A DNA stretch of 64,000 nt from Rhodosorus marinus (lineage: Eukaryota; Rhodophyta; Stylonematophyceae; Stylonematales; Stylonemataceae). Location: the NCBI GenBank assembly GCA_029953675.1, contig JAMWBK010000004.1:2108001-2172000 (forward strand). Direction: 5' to 3'. Each line of letters begins with the position of its first letter. Position 1 is the first letter of the stretch. Positions 35,427-45,785 of this stretch are shown here, piece after piece. Position numbers and translations under genes: made by a program. The notes under the pieces are model-generated. The model was not told the DNA's origin. It was given only the letters and a program-made list of their open reading frames with translations, and did no database searches.

Positions 35427-36014
35427 CCCCTAAACTCATTCCCAAAACCAACCTCCCGCTTTCACTCAAAACAGGCCCAGGCAAACCAAACCACTCAAAC
35501 ACAACACCTTAAAAACTAGTTCAAAAAAAACAACAAGCAGCTCATCCTTCACATAGTCCTTTTCAAGATACCAAATAACCCTTTCGAAGTCCCCCACGAA
35601 AAAAAAAACTTGTTTTCATTCAATGATATTTTTTTCCGCATTTTCATCATTTAACTGGAACAATGGTTTTACAATAGGTATTCTACCTTGGCCCGGAAAA
35701 AAGGATGTTTGGAGAGTCTTCACCCTTCGCAGATTCTCTCTCTGGAAATATGACTTTGCGAGGGTACCATCAGCTATCTCAATTTGGCCATATGAAAATA
35801 TCCAAAAAAAAGAACGACACCAGCTTAGGTTTGAATTGAAATGAAGAGCTGACTGATGATTTGGAACGGACGGGGGGAGGGAGGGTTCTTAGTGAGGACG
35901 AATCCACAATTTTGCCTGGGTTCTAAGCGAGAGCACCTATATATTCTATTAGTCTCATTTAAGATGAGAGCATTAAAGAGAACGTAGGACTTCAATTGGA
36001 CTCCAGAACTCGTT
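35427..36014. promoter_or_regulatory. Divergent promoter region with opposite strand skews
   Basis: The left half (35427-35600) is C/A-rich on the plus strand, serving the minus-strand F-box gene. The right half (about 35850-36010) is G-rich on the plus strand (GGACGGGGGGAGGGAGG near 35868) and leads into the plus-strand gene at 36015. Between them lies an AT-rich core. This is the most compact example in the window of the two opposed leaders. Confidence 0.5.
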
Positions 36015-37717
36015 ATGGAGGCTGAGCCCGAGGTTGTCCAGAAGGCCTCGGAGCAGGCGGTCGCCGGTTTTGCTGATCAGGCGGTCAGCTTCTTCGCCAA
36101 GGTTTCCCAGCTCTACGATGAGGTTGGTATTCATACAAGCCTGGCTTGCATGGCAGTTTAAAGGTATCAGGGAAACTGACTTGAGTCGCCTCGATTCGGT
36201 GCTGAACAGAAATCTGGCCTTTTGCGAGATGCCGTGCAGGCGACAGGTCTGGCCTTTGTCGCGTGGTGGAGGCTAGTCGGGCCCTTTCTGATCCTTTTGT
36301 TCTCGCTTTTGAAGGGTGGTGCGCTTCTGCTGCTAAGGGCTTTAGCACCAAGTTGGCCCTATGTAGTGAAAGGCTTTCACAAAACGCGTACCACCAGTGC
36401 ATCCATGGCCGCAATGGCTTGGCCTCATATTAAGGAGTCCCTGAGAAGTATGCTGTTTTCCTTTACTGTCATTTAAAACAGTTTTAACCCTTCAGCTCTG
36501 CCTGGATCACAAACCAGCTAACGAGCGACTTTCGTTTGACACGCAACAGAGATGGCCAGAGGAGTCGCTGCCGCAGACCCCAGAACGATCATCACAGTGC
36601 TTTTGGCCGTATCCGTTCTCTTAGCGGGTGGATATGCTTTGATCAGACTCTCAACGATGCGACGGAAATCGCGCAAGAGAATGTCGACGGGGTTACGAAA
36701 GAGTGGCGCACTCGTAGTCGCCTACCTATCTCTCTTGGTCATTTTCTTCCTTCCCGACCAAGTGCTTGTTGACGACGTGCTTCCCACGTCTACGCTCATT
36801 CACATTCCTCTCTACATGAACCTGAGGCTCCTATCGGTAAGTTAAAGCGGGGTACTACAAGCTTCCCGCAACCACTTTTGCTGACCGGTTTTCTTTTTGG
36901 ACGAGAGCAGAAGAAAGCGGACGCTAGCACTGCGGAATCCTTCGACCATTGGTTGTGTTATTGGGCAGTTCACGCAGTCCTTGATCTCATATGGAGATTC
37001 CCAAGAGTCGGAATCCGAGCTCGCGGGATATTTGTTTTCGGCAAGGTTCGGATGCTTCTAGGGGTCTGGCTAGGGTTTCCAATATTTGGCGGAGCAGAGC
37101 TGATAATAGACGCATTGGCGCCGCTCATAGATAAGAACTTCAAACGGATGCCAAAGAACAATCTCAACAAAGCGACGAGCTGGATTTTGAGCATGTTGCA
37201 ATTCGGAAACGTCGTAACGCCTGAGAAAGCTAGTGAGATCAAACTAGCCCTCTCAGACCCAGGGTTCGTGGTAGCCTTCGCGGCTGTATTCCTTATTACG
37301 CCCGAAATTATCACCCGTGGGGCGTGCCTTTTTGTCGAACTTGTGTCACCTATTTATGCGTCAATGTACTCGTACATCAACGAGGATATTTCCCTGAAGA
37401 CGAAATGGTTGCAGTTTTGGGTAGTCTCCAGACTGATGCTTCTCATTCTGGACCAGGTGCGAGACTTGACAAGCTACATCCCACTGTGGACACGTCTTGA
37501 GTTGTTGGTTTCAATCTGGCTACAAATACCTTATTTCAATGGTGCGTCGAGGGTATACAAAGAACTTGATACACTTTTCGCGAAGGGCCGGGAGCTTGCG
37601 AATCGAATTGGCATCCTCAAGAAGGCGAAGACCGTAGATAACGAAAATAACAAAGCGACCGAAGTTAATGATGCAGACGAGGTGGCTCAAGTATCAGATG
37701 AGCGAAAAAATCAATAA
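36015..37717 (+). CDS. Multi-pass membrane protein with two TB2/DP1/HVA22-like domains
   Basis: Four exons: 36015-36122, 36240-36447, 36550-36836 and 36911-37717, giving 469 residues. The last exon carries two related segments. The first, near residues 213-275, reads FDHWLCYWAVHAVLDLIW, then VRMLLGVWLGFPIFGGAELI. The second, near 360-425, reads WLQFWVVSRLMLLILDQV, then LELLVSIWLQIPYFNGASRV. Both match the DP1/HVA22/REEP pattern 'W..YW.v......e......lPfy...K...l.wL..P...GA..iY'. Upstream exons encode additional long hydrophobic segments (LILLFSLLKGGALLLLRAL; TIITVLLAVSVLLAGGYALI). Family members insert hairpins into the ER membrane and shape tubules. Two such domains plus extra membrane segments in one protein is unusual. 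The C terminus is charged and soluble. Confidence 0.75.
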
Positions 37718-38104
37718 GCTGTCAACTAATGGATTTGGGCGAGGGGCACGTGATCTCCCGTAGACGTTCATTGGCGGATGCGCCCAGACGAGAACCTAGA
37801 GAGCCATGTCATCGATCCTGGGACTGCGTCCAAATGACCTGAATCGGTCAAGCTGTTCATTTTCTCAGGGAAATTTTGTGCCCCCCTCCTTGTTACATTT
37901 TGCAGAGGAGATTTCCGCATCTCAGCTTATGCCATGTTTCATGCTTCTATGTAGCTTCCATCCATTTGTTTTGTTCTCAGTTGTGGATGTACATTGTCAA
38001 TATTGCTTAGGTTGCTTCTCGCGTACTCTAGAGCCCAAGTAACCTGAAAAATTTTAGATTTGCCGCAATCAATCAAATCTGCTCAGTTACGCCGAACCGA
38101 TGTT
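37718..38104. other. Convergent spacer
   Basis: About 390 bases between the tail-to-tail DP1/HVA22-like and Nudix genes. A plus-strand open frame at 37806-38042 is Cys/Phe-rich and unrecognised; I regard it as 3' untranslated sequence. Confidence 0.4.
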
Positions 38105-38825
38105 TCAAGGAAACCTGGAGAAAAGTCTCACTGTCGCGAAAGCTAAGGAATCCCAGGGTACTTCATCCCACGCAAAGAGCCGCGCTTCCGAAGTCTCTGA
38201 GCCTGCTTCGACGTGCTCGTCCAGGAGGTAGGCCAGGTACATTATCTGTACCTGCGCGGCGGCCAGTATATTGTAGACAGCTATGACCGAAGTAATCGTA
38301 ACATCCGCATTAGCCTCCTCTTTGGTCTCCCGAATCGCTCCGTCGCTGCTGTTTTCCCCGATCTCCATGAATCCTGCGGGAATTGTCCACTTGCCTACGG
38401 GAGGAATCGATCTCTTAACTAGTAGCACTCGCGATCGATCTGCAGTCATAGTCAGTGCAGCAGAAACTATCTATTTTTTGTTCCAGAACCGAATTTCCCT
38501 CCAGTCAGCAAAGTACCCTGTCCAGTTTTTAACCGTCGTTGAGACTGCGTCTCTGGTTCACCTGCTGGCCGCTTAGGTTTACCTTTGGATTGAAGTACAT
38601 GATATTCCCACAGCCATTACAAACCAGTCGAGATCTTCCATCTCCATCTGGAACTCTCTCCGTAAGCTTTCCCTCCCCACAAGATGGACAAAATCGATAC
38701 TCCTTTGCATAATTTGGTACCCCACTGCTCATTCTTGGGGACGGTTTGGCAGACGCTCTCCCTCGGCCTACATAATTCGGCTTACGTACGGGTATACAGA
38801 ATGCACTAGGAAAGTTCTTGTTCAT
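38105..38825 (-). CDS. Nudix hydrolase, NUDT23-like, with N-terminal zinc ribbon
   Basis: Two exons on the minus strand, 38825-38583 and 38470-38105, joined in phase 0; 202 residues. A zinc ribbon (FCPSCG ... LVCNGCGNIMYFNPK) precedes the catalytic domain, exactly as in plant NUDT23, a plastid FAD/ADP-ribose pyrophosphatase. The Nudix box reads GFMEIGENSSDGAIRETKEE followed by ANADV, matching G-x5-E-x7-RE-x2-EE; the Gly normally following EEx is Asn here. VLLVKRSIPPVGKWTIPAG and FAWDEVPWDSLAFATV also match. The N-terminal 35 residues are basic and hydroxylated and could be an organelle transit peptide. The C terminus is about 20 residues shorter than the plant enzyme. Confidence 0.88.
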
Positions 38826-39119
38826 TTTGCTTCCTACTTACATAGCACCCCTTCGATCCAGTCAAGATGACATGCCCCGGCATGCGCTCCGCACATCATG
38901 CTCATCGACGTGCTCAATCTAAAGTGCGAAAGACGCTAAAAAGTGTACAGTTGAGACACACTCGTCACTGTCAGAAACCAGATATTTTCCTCGACTTCTT
39001 GAGAAATCTGTGCAAAAGAATAGGTCGTCTACATCGATGTGGACTGATGTATACTGGATTGCTCAGAGTCAAAGAGCTTCAGTTTGAGTCTCTCACTACG
39101 ATTTTATGTACACGAATGC

Positions 39120-41865
39120 CTAGGGACCGCCGACTGGTAGAAGGCCACAGAGTTTGGAAGCCGTATCTATTGCTTTGCTGACATCTCTCGAGTCTAAATG
39201 GAGGTGTCTCTGCCTAGCGATCCTGATCAGGTCTACCACGCTTTCCGCATCCCTGTCATTTCCAGCCGCTTCGATTAAGTAGGAGAGCGTCTTCGGGGTG
39301 GTTGGAACCTGCCTCCGTCTCATGACCTTGAACATCCTCTGCGCTCTTCTTAGCTGACCTGCTTTCGCAAGACCACCGAGAAGCTCCTCGTACATCTGAG
39401 CGAGCCTAGCCCCGTCGCTCTTGAAGTTAAAGCATTTTCGAATTGTTTCGATAGCCCTCGAGAATTGCTTCTCTCGCGTGTATGCTCTGGTCACTGCGAG
39501 CCATGCGTTGTCTTGGGCCATCAATCTCGGAGATGATCTCAGTACGTCCTTAACCCAATCTCCCGAAACAAGTTCAGATAAATATAGCAGCGCCTCGCTG
39601 TATGCGCTTGCGTCGTCAATTCGCATTTTCTTCCAAGTATTCACAGCTGAATCAATATTACCTTCGTCCGCGTACTTCTTCACGACCGCTGCTAACATGC
39701 TTTCGTTCCGAAATCCAGACGTGAATGCCTCCTCCAGGCTGATCTCAGCACTTCTAGTTGTGGGAGAAGCCAGCACGAGCTCCAAGAAACTTTCCCGATC
39801 CCGTTCTTTTACAGAATAGAACGTTTTCTTAGCAAGATCGTCCCTGCCTACTCTCCGCAAGGCTCTCATCAGATGCGGAAGGGTTTCCTCGTCGACGATC
39901 ATAGGTTCCATTGATTCAATGGTCTGAACCACCGCAGACGCTTCCTGTTGTGATCCGCTCACTGGAAGAACGTCGAGAAGGGCTACCAATAGACTAGGCG
40001 TTAGAGATAGATCGCGAGCTACCATTTCCTCCAACAGGAAGCAAATTTCCTCAACATCTCCAAAGGTACACTGAATCATCAACTTGAAGGTCGCGTTATC
40101 GACTTCCAGACCTTTTTCAAGCATCTCGGACAGGATGGCACGAACTTGTCCACGCTGGCCAATTCGGTGGGTTGCCTTGAGCAGCAGCCGAAACAGAGCC
40201 GGCCGAGCCTCCAAGCTTCGGTGTCGGAAGTCTCTGTAAGTTCTAATCGCGGAAACACTATCTCCCGCGTGGAGTTTAGCCAGCATCAAAGCCTCAAAGG
40301 TTTCAGAAGTGGGCTGAAGTTTCAAAAGAGAAAACTTTGCGAACAAGGCATCGACGTGCTCGACGCAGCCTCTCGAAGCATAGGCCTTGAGCAGAAAGTT
40401 GGCTGTTTTGATTCCCGGTCGCCAACCTGCTGTGATTAGCCTGGAGGAAATCGATTGCACTTTTCCGAGTTCATCATTTCGCACGTAGGCAGCGATGAGT
40501 GACAGGAGCATTGACTCGGTAGGCTCCGGAAAGTGCTGACGCGCGCGTCGATACAATCTTGCAACTCCAGCTTTGTCTCCAGCAATGTAAAGGCCTCTCA
40601 TGGCACTCTCGTACGCATTCGTGTCACACCGTATCCTCTTAGTGCTCATCTCCTCCAGGACAGACTCAACTCCATGAGAATGTGCGAGCGCCGCATAGAT
40701 GCTCAGAGCGACTTCGTACGAGGAAGAATCCATCTCCAGCCTTCTTTGCCGCATGCTGTCGAGGGTCATCAGCGCCTTTCGAGGTTGGGAAGCGGCAATC
40801 CAGCCTTGCGCTACTCTGATAAAATCACTTTCGCAGGGCGATTCTATTTTCTCAAAGTGTTCCATTGCTTTCGGCATGTCCGAGTTGAGAACATGAGCAG
40901 TCAGTCGCGCCCTGTTTGCCTCAGTCCTCATTGCGGGAGAGGCATTCCTCCTCTCTAGAGTTCGATAGAATTGATCAATCCTTTCAATCGCTGCGCACCG
41001 CCCGAACGCACTCATGGCTTCCTTCGCGAGCTTGTCGTTTAGATCAACTCCTTTGGCCTTCATCGCCTTTAGGATGCCGTTCACCTTTGGACCATTCCCA
41101 ATTTGTGCCCGTTTTCGGAGTAGGAGAGCGAATGTATCTTCCCCGGCAGCCGCGTTCGAGCTAGCAACCTCGATGACGATTCTGTCCACGACATCTGCGT
41201 CCTTGGCGACTTCAACGCAAGCCCTAATCAGCGCATCAGACAGACAGCCAGCACAAGCTCTGGAGTTCGCAGACAGTTTTTCGAAGCTCGCAAGACCGAC
41301 AGATCCCTCGGAGCGAATCGCTTGAACGATCAGGCCATCGGTGCCCGCATTTCTGAAAAGTCCGGGGTGTCGACTAAGAACATTTAAGATCTTCTCGAGA
41401 TCACCAGCGTTCGATGCCGTTGTGAAGGTCTGCTCGACCCCATCCGGTGGCCGTGTCTCCTTCCTCGCCTCGACTGCCTCTTCAGACACAAGAGCCTTCA
41501 AGTCGATCCCAAGCTGCGCTGTTCGAAACACAAAAGCTTAGAGGGCAGTTCCCGAGGGTTTCATCCTCGTATATCAGAGATTGGATCTTCACCTCACCTT
41601 CGGAGCTAGTGAGAGCAGCTCATTCGCCACGACCTTTCCGAACTGACTCTCAACACCACCAAGAAAGGCACCCAAAGCCCTTCCATCAGATCCAACCTCT
41701 CGAAACTGCTGTAGAAGGAGAGAGATCCTTCCCCGAGATTTCTTGAGGTGTTCCACGACGCCTTGCAAAAATGTTGCTACGGTCACTCTGGCAGATCCTC
41801 TTACAGCTGTTCTACATCACCAGATGAATCAGTCGTCCAATGTGCTGCTCACCGCTTGTGAACAT
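39120..41865 (-). CDS. Large pentatricopeptide repeat (PPR) protein
   Basis: Three exons on the minus strand: 41865-41853, 41806-41598 and 41513-39120, giving 871 residues. The tiny first exon (MFTS plus one base) joins in phase to AVRGSARVTVATFLQGVVEH, a basic amphipathic start typical of mitochondrial targeting. The rest is a helical solenoid of degenerate 35-residue repeats, for example SSYEVALSIYAALAHSHGVE, NAYESAMRGLYIAGDKAGVA, ETFEALMLAKLHAGDSVSAI and KTLSYLIEAAGNDRDAESVV. PPR proteins bind organellar RNA and govern its processing, stability or translation. No DYW, SMR or PPR-E domain is visible, so a P-class protein is likely. Its RNA target cannot be told from the sequence here. Confidence 0.88.
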
Positions 41866-43370
41866 TGACAAAAGTACTCTCTTCTCTCAACACTCACGCC
41901 TCATCTCTGGGCCATCCATCCAGCTTCCTAGCTCGGAGCCAACCCCTTCAAAGGTCGAAAGAGTTTCTGCCGAGAGAACATGATTGAGTTTCAGATTGAT
42001 CGATGATGGTTCCGTTCCAATCTTTAAGCAGCTCCTTCCCGTCACCAGGAGACCAGAGCAACAGAATAGTTCTGTGGACCCTTCCCATCTCCCCCAACCG
42101 GCTCTTTGTGGCAATGGGCGTAGATGTCACCATGACGGACCTCTGACAGCTGATCTTTCAGTGCTGCTATCTTGGCGCTTAACTGCTTCTTCATCCTTTG
42201 GAGCGGAGGAGCGATTCATCCTCGATGGTCGAGTGCTACTAGTGTTCTGAGGAGTGGGCGATCTGAATCGGATTCACTACAACCCGAGCCAACCTATTCT
42301 GAGAAGAGAGTGCGAAACTAGCAAGTAGGTGAACACACAGCGCATGACCTCATTGGGGAGCTCCCGTTGGTAGAGCTCCAGCACGTTTGGAAATTCTCAT
42401 TGGGACTTTGTCCTTCGACAATAGCCTTTCATTTTGTTGTCGTGCTCGAGCCGCGCCCAAGTCGCGCTGGTAAAACGGCCTTCGAGTTTCGCACCCACGG
42501 AAAAGGAAGAGCGATTCTTCCCAGATGATCAAGTACTAGATTCGCAAGAGTGCGGTCTCACCGTTGAGACGCTCATTGGGACGCTTCAGTTCTACTTGTA
42601 TTTCGATATTAGCCTTTAGCTCCTCTTCTACAAGCAAATCCCGTGTTGGAGTCCTCAAGCCTGGTTAGTTTAATACCTCCATCACGTGGTTGAGAGCATG
42701 ACTTTGTACCTCAACATCCTTTGAAGGGAAGTCCGGTTCGTCCTCGGTGCCCACCATGTCTTTTGAGAGTAAACTCTAGCTCCTCTTCTACTACTCAGAT
42801 CTGTCGTGGAGTTCTTAGTCCGCGTCCGTAGAAAACACGACTACGTCGTTGAGAGTAGGAAGGCTTGAAGCTGCTTGACCCTTAGCAGGATGAGATCGAA
42901 GGTGAAATAGTTGTTGTGTGTGGCAGTGGTGACCCGCGGGTGGGGAGAATGTGGGGGGGGGTAAGGTCTCGTTGGAGGGAGATTGGTTGTTGGAAAAGTA
43001 GATTCGAGGGGTAGGGTTTGAGCTTGGGACTGGATCGATTGAAATTCGCTTTTGAAAGGTTATGGTGGGGGAAGGTTGAACGGAGCTCGTTCTTGTTCGA
43101 TCTGGTGATGAAAAAGTTGCCTCCCGGGGGGGGTTGGGGGTTAGTCGATAAGGGTGTGTGATTCTTACTTTGAGTTTGGTTGGGTTGCACGCTTCCGGAA
43201 TTTGATCGGGAGCTGCTCCGCGGGTTTCCCTTTTGTTTTTTTTTGTGGTTGGATTCTATCTTGTTTTTGTGTTTTGGACGCAGGGGTTGGACCTGTGTCC
43301 TTGTGATCATCACATTGGCTTGGAGGGCTCTGTCTCAGCCCGAAAGGTCCTTCCATATTTTGGGGCGGGG
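41866..43370. other. Intergenic region with unassigned sequence and G-rich uS12 leader
   Basis: Lies between the divergent PPR and uS12 genes. From 41900 to 42850 there are short open frames on both strands (e.g. minus 42133-41948) that I cannot identify. Motifs recur in diverged form: TAGCTCCTCTTCTAC at about 42618 and 42778, and CTCATTGGGAC at about 42393 and 42570, hinting at old duplications. From about 42898 to 43370 the plus strand is strongly G/T-rich with several G runs (GGGGGGGG near 42953, GGGGGGGG near 43127), forming the leader of uS12. Confidence 0.4.
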
Positions 43371-44272
43371 ATGAGGATGATTAGCCTGTTTCAATCGGCC
43401 TTTCGACAGGCGATTCGTCCCATGCCGGTCAGCGTACCGACCAGGTCCCTTAGTGGGTTCCGGGTGGTAAGTTCACTATCCATCACGGGCTTTACTGTTC
43501 TAGCTAGTAATGAAAACTGGTTGCATTTTGCTTAGAGCCTTGTTGGTGGCTTGCGCACAACGAACATGAGCGGTTGCTTCTCGGATCCTGTGGGTGCGAA
43601 GAGGAACCACCGGTACAAGAAAAGCAAGTGGGGCCCTCACGGACCGGGGCCGTACCTAAGACGCAATCGTCCTAGTATTCATCAACTGGCGAAACCTATG
43701 CCAAAGCCCTATCGAAACAAGTGGCGGAGAGGAAAGATTTGGCTGTCGGGTGCCTTTAAGGGTGCCCCTCATAAGAAAGGTGTTGTGACGAAGGTGTATA
43801 TCAAGAACCCGAAGAAGCCGAACTCGGCCAACAGAAAGGTATGCAGCGATAGAGCTACCCCACCCCTCCCGGGCGCCCATCCGTTCGTTTTGACATGGTC
43901 TTCGATTGGTTGACCTACTTCTTTGCTTTTGGGGCGTCACAATTTCAGGTGTGCAATGTAACGTTATCGAACAAGGAGAAGATCAGATGCGTCATTCCCG
44001 GGATTGGACATAATCTCTTCGAGCATTCTTCAGTGCTCATCCGGGGAGGACGATGCAGAGATCTTATCGGTTTCCAGTAAGTGGGGGTCAAGCGGAAAGA
44101 GTGTGCTTACAGACTGTGTATCTGATACGTTTTACCTTTTTCTCGTTCCCTTTTGTTTTCATTGCGACTTGCTTGTCCCAGTTACAAGGTTGTGCGTGGC
44201 AAGTACGATTGCAAGCCAGTTATAGGTAGAAAATCAAGTCGTTCCAAGTATGGAGTTAAGAAGCCGAAGTAG
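43371..44272 (+). CDS. RPS12: Ribosomal protein uS12, organellar (probably mitochondrial), nucleus-encoded
   Basis: Four exons: 43371-43466, 43536-43838, 43949-44076 and 44182-44272, giving 205 residues. The core is unmistakable: [19 protein letters not shown] followed by [27 protein letters not shown] and a C terminus [13 protein letters not shown]. These are the decoding-centre loops of bacterial-type S12 (eukaryotic cytosolic uS12 differs). Bacterial S12 is about 124 residues, so this protein has an N-terminal extension of about 75. Its first exon, [20 protein letters not shown] plus [12 protein letters not shown], is a typical basic, hydroxylated mitochondrial presequence; a plastid location is less likely because algal plastid genomes usually keep rps12. 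The extension then carries a basic stretch ([19 protein letters not shown]) absent from standard S12. Confidence 0.9.
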
Positions 44273-45492
44273 GATAAAGAGAATTGAGGAGCAACGCGGG
44301 TTTGATGTTATTGAGGGCAATTTGGAGGACACCCCTTAGTAGTAAGGACTTAGTTTGCTAAAAGTGGAGAACAGTGGCCCGCGTTCATCCGAACCGGGTA
44401 GTTACTTCCTGATACTGGAGGAAACAGCTGCTAGTGCGCAACTCAAAAGCGTGGACCTTTTCTAGTATCGAGGTTGTTACGGGACCCGTACGGAAGCGGA
44501 ATGCGGGATGGTCGGCCAAATCTTGCAAACAGATGTGTTTCTTGCAATTTGTGTAAACGGGACCTTTGCCGACCCTTCAATGCCATATTGAAATCACAAG
44601 CCAATCAAAAGGCAGGCTGTATGGGAGACTCTGGGCTGATTCTATAATGGTGTCCTCCTCGCCTCGAGAGACGCTCTGTCCTTCGACTGACTAAGATGTA
44701 CCTGAGCCCCAAGATGAGGCTACAGGAAGTATGTACGGTCGATTTTCCCCTCAGCTCTCTAATTTTTGTTTCAACGTCGATCGTACCGCAATTTCTATTC
44801 AAAGCTGTCTCTCACGTCAAGCCATCTCAAGCTTGATGTGCCTCAACTAAAAAAGGGTTTTACCGAATTCAACATTAGACGCGTCCTCCATGATACTGTT
44901 TCCGTAAGCCCCCACCCAAAAATAGTGATTGTAACACACTTGCACCAGCCAGCATACCAGCCACCTGTTGTGGATTCTAATGCCTTGATTCATCGATCTG
45001 AACCGAGCCTGAAGCTACTGCCAAGGTAAAGACGGCTTTCGAACCATCATAACACAAATAGAAACCTTGGATGCCGTTACCCCTAAAAACTGGGCGACCA
45101 GTTTCTCATCCATTTCTATTGTTCGCTGCCACCAGCCTTCCATACATGGCAGATCGTGACGGATCCATTTGTTTGTATGGTCTGTTCGTTGTACTATGTA
45201 AATATTCCTGGGTATTACGACCTTCGCTTCCGACCGAGCGGTGATTGGTTGCGAGTTTGAGCAGAGAGGGAAGAAGGGGGGCTACCAATTAGTTGGGAAG
45301 GCTCGGCGGCTCAGTAAGTCGGAACGAAAATGAGATGCCGGTCTCAACTCACTGGACGTCCGGAATCGCGGGCAGTGCGGGGGGAGGGGAGGGGGGGGGT
45401 GCGACTGAAGAGAGTTGACGGAAAATACTGTTTTGATGACGTGGTCTTGAATGAATGAATGGGGACTTGAAGGGTCGATTTGTCCTTCACCG
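44273..45492. other. Intergenic region
   Basis: No recognisable gene. A G-run patch (GGGGGGAGGGGAGGGGGGGGG) lies at about 45379-45401. Open frames at 44766-45029 (+) and 45557-45282 (-) are short and compositionally ordinary. Confidence 0.4.
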
Positions 45493-45785
45493 CTAGTGCA
45501 CTGAAAGCTCGCCGTCAGGCCACTTTTGCTCCTCTCCATTGAAGTGCGTAAAAACATCGCAGGCTACCAAGTCAGCGTACAAGCGGAGGTTGACCAGCGT
45601 CTCAGCCGCCTCTCTCTCTGATATGCATGCAGCACAAGCCCCTGTCTCGCCATGGGTGAGCACCAAAAAAGTCGAGACCATCCTTTCTACTCGATCCACC
45701 CACCTGGGCGTTCCTTGACTGTATGCGACGAACATGTCCAGGAGGAGCTTGAGCCGCTCCCCGGGCTTCGCCCACAACCGCCACT
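45493..45785 (-). CDS. Orphan coding-like exon, product unknown
   Basis: On the minus strand a frame from a possible acceptor (TAG at about 45786-45788) to a TAG stop at 45493 encodes about 97 residues: FEWRLWAKPGERLKLLLDMF, then GTPRWVDRVERMVSTFLVL, ISEREAAETLVNLRLYADLV and a short polar end. Codon-like composition and amphipathic helices suggest real coding sequence, and the start of the open stretch coincides with a splice acceptor, so it may be a last exon. I could not find a convincing upstream exon and do not recognise the family. Confidence 0.35.

Noticed and set aside
41948-42133. Minus-strand frame considered as a TLDc-type domain
   Set aside because: The resemblance did not extend beyond a few residues and no adjoining exon supports it.
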